A stretch of DNA of 64,000 bases, from contig NC_134530.1 of assembly GCF_050624435.1 (NCBI RefSeq), positions 149,086,721-149,150,720 of the forward strand, written 5' to 3'. The stretch comes from Tenrec ecaudatus (taxonomy: Eukaryota; Chordata; Mammalia; Afrosoricida; Tenrecidae). Positions 1 to 32,378 of the stretch are shown piece by piece. Position 1 is the first letter of the stretch, and every line of letters begins with the position of its first letter. Below the pieces are notes generated by a model. It was not told where the DNA came from and made no database searches. It saw only the letters and a list, made by a program, of their open reading frames with translations. The position numbers and the translations under genes are program-made.

Positions 1-414
1 GACAAATTGGACGCTGCTGTTGTAAGCAGTGTTGGAAGTAATTTACCTTGGTTTTACATGTTTGCTTCACACACAAAGATTTCTAAGACAGAATCCTTAT
101 TCTTTTTTTAGAATCCTTATTTTAGCTGAATTTTGTGTTTTTTAATGTTTCTAAGTAGATTTCACGTATCATGCAATGTGTCTATTTAGTGTGCACAGTT
201 CAGTGGTTTTCAGTGTGTTCAGAGTATTGCAGCCGTCAACATAATCAACTTTAGAATATTTTCACAACTCAAAAACCAACCAACCAAACGCCTGTACCTG
301 TTAGCAGACACTTCTTCATTTCCCACAAGCCTTAGACAGTCACTAATGTACTTTTTGTCTTTATAGATTGGCCTCTTCTGGACATTCCGTATAAGGAATC
401 ATATAATATATGGT

Positions 415-1197
415 TTGTTTTTAAAAAGATCATTTTATTAGGGGTTCTTATGGCTCTCAATGTAGCAATTGGATCAAGCACATTTGGACATATGTTGCCA
501 TCATTCTGTTCTAAATATTTGCTTTGAGCCCTTGGTATCAGGCTACTCTTTCTCCCTCCCCCTCCCACCCTCTCATCCTCCTGACCCCTTGATAAATTAT
601 ACATTATTATTATTTTCATATCTTACAATGACTGACCATTGACCACTGCTGTCTCCCTCCACAGTTTCTGTTGTTCGCCCCCCTTAGGGGTGTGTGTGTG
701 TGTGTGTGTGTGTGTTGATGTGTCAATCATTGTGATCGGTTCCCCCTTCATCCCCTCCTCTCTCCAACTTCCCTTTACCCTCCTGGTACTGATCCTCCCA
801 TTTCTGTTCCTGAGGGGTTTCTCTGACCTGGATTCTCTGTGTTGTGAGCGCTTATCTGTACCATTGTACATCCTCCAGGTCTAGTCCGCAGTGAAAGGCA
901 GGACTGGGGTCATTATAGTGGGGCTGAGGAAGCCTGGAGGAACCTCGAAGAATATCGTGTTTCATCGGTGCTAACTGCTCGCTGGTTGACTCATCCCTTC
1001 CTTGTGACCCTTCTTGTGAGGGGATGTCTCATTGTCTGCAAATGGATTTTGGGTTTCTGCTCTGACCTCCCCCACCTTGTTCTCAACAATATTTTTTTGG
1101 TTTGTTTTGGGTCTTCTGATGCCTGTTACTTGATCCTATTGACACCTCATGATCACACACGCTGGTGTGCTTCATCCATGTGGGCTTGTTGATTCTG
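415..1197 (-). mobile_element. Young afrotherian L1 3' end inside the ancient L1
   Basis: Antisense 3'UTR of the local L1 family, flanked by a perfect 10-bp duplication aatatatggt at 405-414 and 1198-1207. It contains a (TG)n at 691-715. The old L1 continues across the junction. Confidence 0.82.
691..715 (+). repeat. (TG)n microsatellite
   Basis: About 12 TG units inside the young L1 3'UTR. Confidence 0.95.
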
Positions 1198-1458
1198 AAT
1201 ATATGGTCTTTCATGACTGACTTTTCCCAGAACATGAAGTTTTCAAGGTTCATTAATGTCGCTTTTATTAATGGTTCATTTCTTTTTGGTGGCCAAGTAA
1301 TATTTCATTGTATTGATATACCCTATTGATTCATTCATCAGTTCATAACATTTGAGTTGTTTCTAATTTTTGACTGTTAAAAGTAATGCTACTATAAGCA
1401 TTTGTGTGTCCAACTTTTTATGTAGACAGGTTTTCATTTCTCTTAGATATATACTTGA

Positions 1459-1757
1459 GGAGCTCTGGTGGCATAGTGGTTACTCATTGGTTAACCAAAG
1501 GTAAGCAGTTTGAAACCACCAGCTGCTCTTTGGGAGATAGCTGAGGATTTCTACTTCGGTAATGAGGGTACAGTCTCAGATACCCACAGGGACAATTTTG
1601 CCCTGTCCTATAGGATCACTGTGATTCAGAATGGACCTAATGGCAGTGCGTGTGTCTTGTTTGGGTTGAGATGGATACTGAGATTTAGAATTACAGGGTG
1701 TTCTTGTGGACATAGGGCTGCCATGCATTGGAACCAACTCAGCAGCACCTAGCAACA
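1459..1757 (+). repeat. AfroSINE in the ancient L1
   Basis: Begins ggagctctggtggcatagtg, contains the gaaaccaccagctgctc body, and ends with aaccaactcagcagcaccta, the tail shared with RTE LINEs. The old L1 resumes at about 1758. The length suggests two overlapping copies or a duplicated tail. Confidence 0.8.
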
Positions 1758-1819
1758 ACATGGTTACACTGTGTTTTGGGTGTTTTTGAGAAAAGTGAAA
1801 CTGAGAAGATTTATTATAG

Positions 1820-1912
1820 CCTGAGAACTCTCAGGAGGCAGCTCAGCTCAGTCTTACAGGGTTGCTTGCTATGAGTCAGACTTTTGACTGAAGGAGATTG
1901 AGGGTTTTTTCC
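1820..1912 (+). repeat. AfroSINE 3' fragment
   Basis: Contains cttacagggttgcttgctatgagtcaga-type tail sequence between two parts of the old L1. It is truncated and diverged. Confidence 0.5.
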
Positions 1913-2279
1913 CCTTAGTGGCTGCAGGTTTTTTGGTTTGCACCAGCAATGTATTAGGATCCCAGCTTCTCCACCACTTCACCAATACTTGTAATTATGT
2001 AGCTATCTGTCTTTTTCAAGATAGGATCATCTTAGACCAGTGGTAGGTATCTCATTGTGGTTTGAATTGCACATGTTGGACCTTCTTTTCATGTGCTCAC
2101 TGACTTTAACTCTTTTTTTTAAGTGCCTTTATAGAGCTTTTGAAATTGCTTTGTCTTTTTATTATTTAGTCATAATCTTTATATATATAATGCTTCTATC
2201 AGTTATGTGATTTTCAGATATTCTCTTCCATCCTTTGAGTGGTCTTTTCACTTTTTGATGGTGTCCTTTGAAGCACAAA

Positions 2280-2421
2280 GGAGCCCTGGCTGCACCATGG
2301 ACTAAGCATTGGATTGCAAACTGCCAGGTTGGTGGTTTAAGCCCACCCAGTGCTCTGAGGAAGTTTCCTCTGCCCGGTAGGGTTGCTTTAAGTCATTATC
2401 AGCTTTAATGACGGAGGGTTT
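2280..2421 (+). repeat. AfroSINE with target duplication
   Basis: Starts gagccctggctg. Flanked by tttgaagcacaaa (2267-2279) and tttgaagtacaaa (2422-2434), one mismatch. The old L1 continues on both sides. Confidence 0.85.
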
Positions 2422-3419
2422 TTTGAAGTACAAAAGTGTGTTTAATGTTGACGAAGTCCAGTTCCTCTATTTATTTGTGCTTTTGGTGTCCAGTCTATGA
2501 GTCTTTTATCAATCTGTGAAGATTTACCTCTGTTTTCTTTGGAGAATTTTTTCCACTTAGCTCCTACATTTAGTTCTGTCATCAGTTTTGAGTTAATCTT
2601 TCTGTATGGCAAAAGGAAGGGGTCCAACTGGACTCTTTAGAATCTCAGCTGTTCTCTCTGGAAAAGACTGTGTTGTCCTAGCTGCCTTGGTGAAGGCAGT
2701 CGACCATGAGGTGTGGACTGTTTTGCGGGTCTGTATCAACTTAAGTTAGTACTCCAGTCTCGTGACTGCTGTAACTTTGAAGTGAATTTTGGAATTGGGA
2801 AATGTGTTCTTTTCTCAAGATTGTTTTGTCTACTTTGGGTCCCTTGCATTTCCATATGAATTTTAGCATCAATTTTTTTGATTTCTGCATCAACAAAAAG
2901 CCTCTGGGATTTTGATAGATATTCGTGTAGATTATTGGGAAGCATCGCTGCCTTAGCAACACGAAGTCTTCTGGTCCATGAATGTGAGATGGTCTTTTTC
3001 ATTTAGAATATGCTATTTTGGGGGTATTTTTAGAGTCTGGGTATCATACTATTGTTAAGTTTATTTCTAGTAGTCTTACTCTTTTTGATACTGTTAATAT
3101 AATGCTTTTCTTAGTGCAGTTTTCAGATTGATTATTGCTATTGTATAGATATAAAACAGAATTTTCTCCATCTTTATAGTCCTGTTCTCCCCCCACCCCC
3201 ACCCCCGTGGGTTTCTTAGCATTTTTCAGATGCTAGATCATGCCATCTGCAAATAAACATAGCTTTACTTCTCCCTTTCCAATCTGGATGCTTAACTGCT
3301 CTGATAGAGCCTCCAGTGCTGTATTGAATTGAGGCAGCAAGAGTGGGCAGACATGTTTCCTTCCTGATCCTGGAAGAGAGCATTCAGTCTCTTCCTATCA
3401 GGTGTATTATTAACTGTTG

Positions 3420-3665
3420 TTTTTTTAAAAATCATTTTATTAGAGGCTCATACAACTCTTATCACCATCCATACATACATCAATTGTGTAAAGCACATTT
3501 GTACATTCATTGCCCTCATCATTCTCAAAACATTTGCTCCACTTAAGCCCCTGGCATCAGGTCCTTATTTTTCCCCTCCCTCCCTGCTTACCCTTCCCTC
3601 ATGAACCCTTGATAATTTACAAATTGTTGTTTTGCCATATTTTACACTGTCCGACGTCTCCCTAG
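3420..3665 (-). mobile_element. Young L1 3' end inside the ancient L1
   Basis: Antisense poly(T) then the cattttattagaggctcatac 3' end. A short ctgttg repeat is found at 3414-3419 and 3666-3671. The old L1 resumes after it. Confidence 0.75.
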
Positions 3666-4104
3666 CTGTTGGTTTTTTATAGACCCTGAAAATGATGTGG
3701 CTGAGCTTTATATAGCAAGTTGGTTAGTCTTTTGTTTGGTCAGTCTTGAAGCCAGATGTGTCTTTCCTCTCTAGATTGTTCATGCCTTTAAATTTGTTGG
3801 AAGCATTTTAATTGCTTAAAATGAAAATCAACAAGTAGTACTTTTGTTTGCATAAATGTGGGCTTGGGTTTTGCTTTTTTAAAGCTGTGTGAAAGCAGCA
3901 TCTGTGTGGTGGCTTCCCATGCTCCCGTCACAGTGAAACTCATCTGTCCTAGTAGATACTTTACATGGTTCAACTCTACAGAGTCCATCAATACAGGGAA
4001 ATGAGGAAAAGCACAATAAGCCAAGACACACAAATATAAACTTGTAGTTCCACCACTCAGAGGTAATTTATATTATGTTTGGGTACTGTTTGTCTTTATT
4101 ATGC

Positions 4105-4190
4105 ATGAATGCTTACTAAGGACTTACATGGTACCAGCCCCTCCAGGCATTGGGAATACAGTGTTGGATACAAACATCTATCTTTGGTGA
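4105..4190 (-). repeat. L2 fragment
   Basis: Diverged antisense L2 3' end: gaatgcttactaaggactta, then cattgggaatacagtg. Confidence 0.5.
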
Positions 4191-4277
4191 TGGGAAATAG
4201 ACATTAGGCAGTAATCAGACACATAATTGTACTGTACCTTTTATGAAGGAAAGATGTGGTTTGCTCTGCGTTGTATA

Positions 4278-4354
4278 CAAGGAACTTCAGAAAAGTGTGA
4301 GAAAGTTTCATTCTCGTTTAATTCCATTTTTCTGTGAACTCTCTGCAGTCCCTT
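4278..4354. mobile_element. About 80-bp miniature element with inverted ends, copy 1
   Basis: Ends read aaggaacttcagaaaag and, inverted, a related sequence at ctgcagtcccttt. Three other copies occur in this gene (9615, 12858, 15358). Origin unknown; a mariner-type parent is possible. Confidence 0.5.
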
Positions 4355-5622
4355 TGTGTGTGTGCATATGCACCTCTGGACCTTTTTTGTTCTAAATTGC
4401 TCTTGGTCATACTCAGATTTTTTCTCCTTTGCAATTACCCTAGTCCAGGTTGTGGCCATCACTTAACCAGACTCATATTTTCAAAATCCAAATTTGAACC
4501 CCATTCACCTAGCCTTTAGTGGCTTCCTATTGCTTTCAGAAGCTTCTGTATTCCTGCTTGGTCTGTCCCTCGTCTTCCTCTCGAGAATGATCTTACAGAC
4601 TTTCTTTTGCTTTCCAGCCCCGTGGACATCATCTCAGTGCTGATGAAAGATGTCCTTCCTTGTAGCAGAGGCCCTTGCACACACTCGTCCCATAGGCCAG
4701 AGTGCTTCTCCACGCCCACCCCCTTCCTTTCCTTCCGCCCATGCCTGCTCATTGTCCAGGGGCAGCCTTGCTCTCTCCAGGAGCTTTTTCTCAGCTGATC
4801 CCGGGCTAGGTGAGGTTCTTTTATTGTGTAAGGTAGTCTCTGGCTTATGACTGACTCCCTCATAAATCAGTTCTGACATAAGTCAAATGCCTCATTGTTT
4901 CTATTGTTGTTGCCTTTATCTTTATAAAACTAATCTTTATTTGACTTTGGGGGTTGGCATGAGAATAATAAAATCAGTAAATTAAATGTTGCAACATTGT
5001 ATGTAGTACATATTACTAATGATAAAATATGAAAAAAGAAAAAAGACAGTTGAAGTTCATTGTTACTCAAATATGTTGTTAAATCCAGACCACCTGTATA
5101 TTTATAGAACCTGTTTCTTTTTCCTCAGGATGCCGACTTATTTGAATTACACATTCAGTATCTGTTTCCCTCACTACACAGAAAACTGAGAGCAAGAACC
5201 ATGCTTGTTAAAATAAAATCCCCACTGCCCAGTGCAAGCTCATTAAAAGAATAAATTGTACTTCATAAAGTTATGTTCCATGGAAGCTTATAGATATAGA
5301 GAAGCAAGTATGCTCTATTTTATCAAATCTAAGACTCCTTCAATTGAAAAAATGCACCACTTTTTTTGGGGGGGGGTTTACCCTATCATTTTCACTGTCT
5401 GCACAGTATTTCATTTTATAGGTTTTATTGTGACTTTCAAATATTTCACGGATTTTGTATGCAAAAGAAATTCATGTTTAAAATTCTCTTTAGCTGAGGC
5501 TGTAATTTTTGGTCATCAGGTCTGGAGCCTCCCAGATTTGGAACAATATTCCTGCTGTTCTTTTAAATGGTCCAGTAAGCCATACTTTGCTGACTCAGTT
5601 TACATTCTTAAAGACTCTTGAG

Positions 5623-5813
5623 CAGTGGTTCTCAACTTCCTTATGCCTCGACCCTTCAATATAGTTCTTCATGTTGTGGTGGCCCCCATCCATAAGATTA
5701 TTTTCCTTGATACTTCATAACTGTAATTTTGCTACTGTTATGAATCGGACAACCCCTGTGAAAGGGTTCTTCCACCCCCAAAGGAGTCACAACCCTCAGG
5801 TTGAGAACCATTG
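5623..5813 (-). mobile_element. hAT miniature element, SPIN/URR1-like
   Basis: Inverted ends cagtggttctcaac ... gttgagaaccattg. Flanked by 8-bp ctcttgag (5615-5622) and ttcttgag (5814-5821), the target length typical of hAT. Confidence 0.88.
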
Positions 5814-6279
5814 TTCTTGAGGATCCCAAAGAGCTGCACTCCTGTGGCTCCTACCTACCAATATTGACTGCAGTAGAATGGAAACAGAATTCAGGGCAAG
5901 GGGGTGGGGAGATTTATTTTCTTGCTTATAAATTTCTTCTACATTTATCTCAAATATGGCCATTCATACTATGGTGGGGAGGTGGGGATTAAAACATTGT
6001 CTCTTATGTTGCTCTCCAGAGTGGGGAAGATTGCAAAAGCAAACAGAAGTGTGACGAATGAAAATGAGGAAAATGTAAAACTCAAGACTATCAAAGCACA
6101 CAATTCCTTAGCATCAGTTACTGTTGCATTAGCCCTTCCTGTACACTAATGAGATGAAAGTGAAAAGGGCAAGTAACTGCTTAGTGCGGCTACAAAAATA
6201 GTTTTGGCTTTATGAACAACTGAAGAAAGGTTTGTGGGGGACCTCCAGGGGTACCCAAACTACACCTTGTAAACTATTG

Positions 6280-6320
6280 GCCTACTACATAGTAGGTGCT
6301 CAGCAAATGTTGAATACATA
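6280..6320 (+). repeat. MIR/L2 3' end fragment
   Basis: tacatagtaggtgctcagca followed by aatgttgaataca, the conserved 3' end of MIR/L2. Confidence 0.55.
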
Positions 6321-6476
6321 AGCATGCTACCAGAATGAACATGAAGTGAAATTAAGTGTTAAAATTTACGATAGGCGAGAACAACTAGTAATTTTGAGAA
6401 GGTAAAACTAACAAAAGCTCAAGTAGCCCAGGAAGAAAGGTTGAAAGAGGATTTTCCCCTAATCTTTCTGATTGGC

Positions 6477-6492
6477 TATATATATATATATA
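6477..6492 (+). repeat. (TA)n
   Basis: Short TA run 81 bases before a HIPK1 exon. Confidence 0.85.
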
Positions 6493-6573
6493 TCCAAGAG
6501 ATAATACTGTTTTAATGGAGTTTCCTTCATGATTTCATGTTTCACTCCACTTTGGTATGTTTTGCTGTTTCAG

Positions 6574-26301
<19,728 letters not shown>

Positions 26302-29300
26302 TTGGTGAGCGCGAGGGCGGAGTGGCCCTGGCTGCCTGTTCCTGGTCTTTCTGTCCCATCCCTGGGTGACTTGAGCGCCGCCCCCACCCTTTCTTCAAAC
26401 TCCTCAGCCAGCCACGTTTGCTGCAGGGGCCTGTGAAGTAGGAGGCTTTTCTCCAGGAAACCTGTCTCAGTGTCTGACTGCATTGCTGTAGTCTCCCAAG
26501 TATGCCCTGTTTTTAATTCTTTATTTTTGTGGCAGCATTTTTGGTATTGGGAAGCATTCAAGTGCCCATCGTCTGCATAATCAATCACCAGGGGAGAGCC
26601 ATCATTCATCCTGCAGTCACCCCTTCCTTGAGAACGATTTCATCTCTCTGACTCGATTTCGATAAATGCTTTTACAAACAAGTGAAGCCCCACAGTGTTT
26701 TAACTTGGTTTTATTGTCATTGCTGAGAGGAGACAGGTGCTGGCAGAAGAACTTGGACTGTGGCAACGAAGTGAGACAAGAAACAAGAAGGCCAATTTCT
26801 TTCCGTGTGTTTGACAACAGACTGTTTGCCCAATTCCATTTCCAAAGCAGCTGGCACTCATCTGCACATCACCATAGCGCACTTGTCCTCGAAATTGTTT
26901 AGGGCACCTTTGTTTATTTCCACTTGGAGTGCTTCCGCTTGGTTGTCACGTCTTGACGATTCTTCATGGGAGACAGGTGTTTCTGCACACCTGGCCACGT
27001 GCTCCTTTGGGTTACCGCTGGAATTCTCTCTGCCGCATCTGCACCTGTGTTGTACAGTCTTGCCCCGGCAGCTCAGCATTGCTTACAACTTAATGTTGGA
27101 GCCTCTGTATGGTCAAAGCACTCTGCCTTCTTTTAGAATGGTTGTAAACGCCCTTCTCTCCCTGTGAGTCAGCTTCAGTGTTGTTGTGAGAAAAGCCATT
27201 AGGCTAAGGTGGTTATTGGGTGGTGGCGGCTCCACTGTATGCAGAGTCTCTTTGTATTATGAAATCCTGGCCTCGAGGGGCTTTGCCTGAGGGGCGCTGA
27301 CCTTGGTTAGCCTGAAGATGAGTCTGACTTTCCAATCATCCACCTCTCTCTGCCACCTCTCTGCCTCATCTCTCCCTTCTGTTTTATGTGATTTGTTCGG
27401 GGAGAGAGCTAAAGAGCTAAAGAATCTGAAATCAGATCAGAACATTGTTGTGGATCACTTTTATACTTTAAAGTAGCTTCCTTTGTATGCCAGCAGCAAA
27501 CTGAATGCTCTCTTATTATGGCTTATACAATAAGTGCATGTAGGAATTGCATAAAAAACAAATATTTTAAAAGTTTATTACTGAATTTAAAGATATTTTA
27601 GAAGTTTTGTAATGGTGGTGTTTTAATATTTTGCATAATTAAATCTGTACATAATGATTAGAAGAAAATATAACAAGGTAATTTTTCCTGCTAACCCCAA
27701 ATGTTATTTGTAATCAAAATGTGTAGTGATTACACTTGAATTGTGTACCTAGTGTGTATCTGATCCTCCAGTGTTACCCCGGAGATGGAATTGATGTCTC
27801 CATTGTATTTAAACCAAAATGAACTGATACTTGTTGGAATGTATGTGAACTAATTGCAATTATCTTAGAGCATATTACTGTAGTGCTGAATGCGCAGGGG
27901 CTTTGCCTGCAAGGAGAGGAGACCCTTGGAATTGTTTTGCACAGGTGTGTCTGGTGAGGAGTTGTTCAGTGTGTGTCTCTTTCTTCCCTCTCTCCCTCCT
28001 CCCCTTATTGTAGTGCCTTATATGATAATGTAGTGGTTAATAGAGTTTACAGTGAGCTTGCCTTAGGATGGAAAAGCAAGCCCCCTCCTCCCCCATCCTA
28101 TGCTGTTCACTGGGATTTCTATCAGAACAGCACTAGTAGCTGTGTTGTATAAAATGCATTGTTCTCAGTTTCCCTGCCGACATCCTAAAGCAAAAACAGC
28201 AGCCACCTCGACCCCTCTCCCTTTGGGAATTTCAGCCCAGTTCTCCCTGGAGGGTTTCCCCTTTGATGGCCCTCTCACTGTGTCATGCTCCCTTGCTTCT
28301 GTGAGAATCCAGGAAGCAGGTGAGAGGAGTCACATCAATAGTAAACCTGCCTTTTCAAGTATGCGCAATCACTTTTAGAATGACCCCTCCCCGTGGCCCT
28401 GCCCCTTTCCCATGTGGCAGCCCTTTGTGCACATAGTCAACATTCCTAGTAAAATATTGTTGGAGAAACCTTTAACAGATGTGTTCATACCAAAGAGCCT
28501 GTTGTATTGCTTACTGTGTCCCCATACTCTGAGGAGTTGGCTTGTGTTGCCGCTGGTAACAAGGGGAACTCACAAAGGTTTCTTAGTGGCTGAAGAATAT
28601 TAAGAAGAGACCAAAGCCTGTTGAGCCCCTGGGGCTTGTGAGGTTTCTTGTCAGCAAGTTCTATATTCTTGGAGCCCTTCCAGCTGTGAAATTGTCCTTG
28701 TCCTCTCAGCTCCTGCACGGCTCTGGGTCAAGTTGAAGGGGTCGGGAGGTGGGAGCTTTCCTGCCAGTACAGGGGTTTGGGCTAACGGAGAAGGTTAACC
28801 CTACGATACAGATGTGCTCCACCGAGCAGAGGATGGTCTGTATGGGGGATAATTCCAGGACTGGTTCTGTGTCGAGATGGTGTCAAGGAGGTGCAGGGTG
28901 GAGATGGGAGATTTCATGGAGCCCGGTCAGCACGTTCTGGGCTGGGCCAAACAGCGAGGAGCTGTCAAGGTATCTGGAGTTTTCTTCATTATAAGGAGAA
29001 AGGGCTTCCAAGATGGGGCAGGTACTCAGTACAGCCTACCAGGAATATGTCGGTATTTTGTTTTTTTTTTCCCTAAGTCATTCTATTTAGTTTCCAGCAT
29101 TGTATTGGTCAAGATAGTGTTGCAGACTGTGTAGTTTCTTGTCACTAGTGTCATTTAGTTTTCTGGACACCGGGTGATCTCCGTCCATGTCTCCTTTTTG
29201 CCAAGCACATTCTGATTTTCTTGCTCAAATGCAGGTCAAATGTTTCTAACGGAGACATTTTAATTTCCTTCCCTTCCCTCCATAAGGGACAGCTTCATTG

Positions 29301-30630
29301 TTTTTGTAAGAAATGAGATGCAGGTAGAAAACAAAACAAAACACCCCCACTGGTGCCGGCCCAGTAACCATTTTTAAGGCAGGGGTCTTGACTCTCCAGG
29401 CAAGATCATAACACAGTGTAGTCCAGATGGTTCCCTTCATCGCACTGCTAACTGTGTGTGGCTTTCAGAATTTTAGGATCATGGGTCTTAGCCTGCAAAT
29501 AGGCGTTTGAGACACGACAGGGTGAACACTCAGCTGTGTTTGATGTGACTTTCGATCCTGACCCTGAGGCTTTAACATTGCCAGCCCTGTCTGGCTGAGG
29601 AAAGGAAGCCCCATGAATTTAGTGAGTCGCTGGCCTGGGTCATGGTGGCCTGACCTCAGACTAGTTTAAGGAGATCCAAGTTCTCAGAGAGGACTTGCAT
29701 GGCCAGGTTCTCCCTTCAGCCCCGGAGAGCAAGGAGGGAAGGGTTCAGCATAGCCAATCTAGGTCCATCAGGACACATGATCACTCCCGAGCTGGTAGCA
29801 GCTCCCAAGAAGTGACCACTCTGTCAGTGCCTGATGACCAAGCCCAGGAACAAGACCTCCATTTCAAGTGCTGGCCAATCTGAGCCTGCTCCTCCACCGG
29901 CCACCACTAGAGGGGCTGCTGTCGGCTGCCCTCAGCCAGGGAAGCACAGCCACTCATGCTTTAGTCCACGTTATTATGCAAGAATCCACTGGTTGGGGTG
30001 GTTCGCTATAGGACAGGAAATGAAGTCACCGCTCAGTGACAGGAATGGGCCAAGCCTGCTTCTTACTTTGTTTTGTTTTAAACTGATGGATGGTGCAGCA
30101 TGTCTACATGGTTGTTTGTTGCTAAACTTTATATAATGTGTGGTTTCAATTCAGCTTGAAAAATAATCTCACTACATGTAGCAGTACATTATATGTACAT
30201 TATATGTAATGTTAGTATTTCTGCTTTGAACCCTTGATATTGCAATGAGATTCCTACTTTATTAAATGTATTTGATATTGCTAGTTCATTGTGTGCGATT
30301 TACACTCTTTATTTTTGCTTTCTCCCTTTTCTGGTTGTACGCTTTTACAACAAGCCTCTAGAAACATAGTTTCTGAGAATTACCACGCTCTGTTTGTAAT
30401 GCCAATGTACTAGGGAGTATGTAAAATAATCATTTTAACAAAGGAAATAGATATTTAAAATTTAATACTAACTCTAAGGGAAAGGGGTCCATTGTGTAAA
30501 ACATAGTTTATCTTTGGATTCACTGTTTGTCTTTGGTTTTACAAAGTAGCTTGTATTTTCAGTATTTTCTACATAATATGGTAAAATGTAGAGCAATTGC
30601 AATGCATCAATAAAATGGGTAAATTTTCTG
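26302..30630 (+). other. HIPK1: HIPK1 3'UTR
   Basis: About 4.3 kb from the stop codon to the AATAAA near 30609. I recognise no SINE, L1 or DNA element in it, unlike the DNA on either side. It includes AT-rich stretches at 27480-27860 and 30130-30630 and a Pumilio-type TGTACATA at 27646-27653. Its length and lack of insertions fit a constrained long 3'UTR. Confidence 0.8.
30609..30614 (+). terminator. HIPK1: HIPK1 poly(A) signal AATAAA
   Basis: AATAAA in the context catcaataaaatgggtaaat, at the end of the AT-rich insertion-free tract. It is the best candidate for the distal HIPK1 cleavage signal. Proximal signals may also exist. Confidence 0.7.
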
Positions 30631-30639
30631 ATTCACATG

Positions 30640-32264
30640 GCTGGCTTTGCTTGTGTTTATAGGGGGACAAAGGGAATCGGCCAGTGACATCTGTGGAGGT
30701 GGCTTGATAGATTGTGCCTGACCATCAGTAGAGTACTAGAGACAGATGGGCCACACGGATCTCCGCCGAGGCGAGGAATAAGGGGCTGGTGGGGAACACT
30801 TCCTAGGAATGGAGTGTCCAGTGAGCTGGACATGGCCTTAGAAAGAAACAGACTAAGCCTAAGGGCAATTAGACTTTGGATCCTAGAATGCCTCACCAGA
30901 CACCCCAAGTTACCAAATGAAAGTAGGACTCATAGCAAGATAGGAAGATGCTGTTTCCCCTTCTTTTCCGAAGGCCCCGTGAGAGCTCTGGTCCTTTCTA
31001 GAGAAGGAACAGCTCTGATCAGACTTCCCGTGGTTCTAAAGTAAACGGACTTTCTTCTGAGAGATTTATGTGTAAAAACAGGGATTTGCTTCACCACTTT
31101 GACACGTGTGCTTCACGCTGCCTGTTCCGTGGTGGCTGCGACGTCCTTGTGGCCTCCTAAGTCCTGGTTGGGCTGTAGAAGCAAGAAACGCTCTCTGGGA
31201 CTGCAGCCCAGAGACAGCGGTCAGTGGTCTCTCTCCTCTCCCAGCAGCCCAGAGGTCAGCAGAGATTTCTTTTGGTTTAGATGGCGACACACATATTTTT
31301 GATGTTTCCTTCCAGAAAATGAATGTAAATTCAGTGTCAGCTTGCGGAGCACGGTTGTTTCGGGGAGCACATGTACCCATGAGCTTTCAGGCAAAGGAAA
31401 GCTTTCATGGACCGGCTCAGTGGTCATTCTCATTCCAGAGAAGCACAAGTCAATCAGATAATTTGGGGGGGGGGGGAAGAGGGGGTACTGTTGTTTTCAT
31501 TGTTATGTTCTCTTAAGAAGTTAGGCCACCCCCTAAAGTAACTGAATAGTCTGTGGGATATATCTGGGTTTTAGTCAATTGGCATGCTGAGAATGTACTT
31601 GACCTGCTTTGTGGAAAATTTTCCACATGGGGTGAAATTTAAGCCTAGTTTCCCTAAGAGTCAAGTCATGACACTGTGTGCTTAGCACAAGGTGGCGCCA
31701 GTGAGCTGTAGAAATTAGAGCAACTTGACCACTCTGGCCTTTTTACCCTCCTCTACTTTGTCCTTACACCTCATCTGTCCCTTTTTCAGCATCTACTGAA
31801 CCAGGCAGAAAGAGGAATCCGCTCCATTACTGCGGGCAAAGGAGAGATTATTGTAGGCTGTCATTTGCTTAAGAAGTCAGTGCTGGAAGCACTCCTAGAA
31901 CAGGACTAGTTGGCTGCGTTTTCTCTGGGGGCCTATCTGCCTCTGCCTCCCAGAAGCCACCACCTTTCCCTGGGTGGCTGCCCAGAGGCCTCTGCCCGAG
32001 GGTTTCCCATCTCCCCTCTTGGGCAGCCTGCGGCCTCCGTGGGAGGTGGTTCAGGCTTCTGGCTCCTCTGCAGCGAGACCATCTGTATTTGATCAATCCA
32101 GGCGGAAAGGAGGGGGTGGGGGCTGTAAGGAGACTGAAAGCATTCCAGAGTAGTGAGAAAGATCCAGAGAGAAGGCACCGCCCCCCACCCCGCCTCCAAA
32201 GCCAACCCCGGGTCCAGAGCGGAAGAGCCAGACAGACTACACTCGCCCCCCTTGCTGGGCTGCC
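30640..32264. other. HIPK1-OLFML3 intergenic region and OLFML3 upstream DNA
   Basis: I recognise no exon or repeat here. The last 400 bases are GC-rich and must contain the OLFML3 promoter and 5'UTR. I see no convincing TATA box. A TEAD-like cattcca lies at about 32142. The transcription start cannot be placed from sequence alone. Confidence 0.5.
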
Positions 32265-32378
32265 ATGGGGCCCAGCACCCCTTTCCTCCTCTGGCTCCTG
32301 TTGTCGTGGTGGGGACCCCTTGGAGGACAGCAGCACCACCTTGTGGAGTACATGGAACGCCGACTGGCTGCCTTAGAG
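32265..32378 (+). CDS. OLFML3: OLFML3 coding exon 1 (signal peptide)
   Basis: 38 codons from MGPSTPFLLWLLLSWW to RRLAALE, phase 0. Donor GAG|gtgagc. A (GT)n-G(n) tract starts 31 bases past the exon end. Confidence 0.96.

Larger units (their letters stand above)
100..3780 (-). mobile_element. Ancient L1 (L1MA/MB-like), antisense, split by at least four insertions
   Basis: Segments about 100-414, 1208-1458, 1758-1820, 1913-2279, 2422-3419 and 3672-3780 follow the order of an old mammalian L1 3'UTR and ORF2 end in antisense. Recognisable stretches include the gttttcaaggttcat and tctcattgtggttt regions. Many substitutions and stops show it is long dead. Confidence 0.8.

Noticed and set aside
2442-3002. 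Antisense frames in the first intron
   Set aside because: They are broken remnants of L1 ORF2 in the ancient element, not a host gene.
4840-5200. Possible old DNA transposon (Tigger-like)
   Set aside because: Only a loose impression of the ggcttatgactgactc region; no inverted ends or target duplication found.
31869-32339. 156-codon antisense frame upstream of OLFML3
   Set aside because: Overlaps the OLFML3 start exon in antisense with no family resemblance; driven by high GC.
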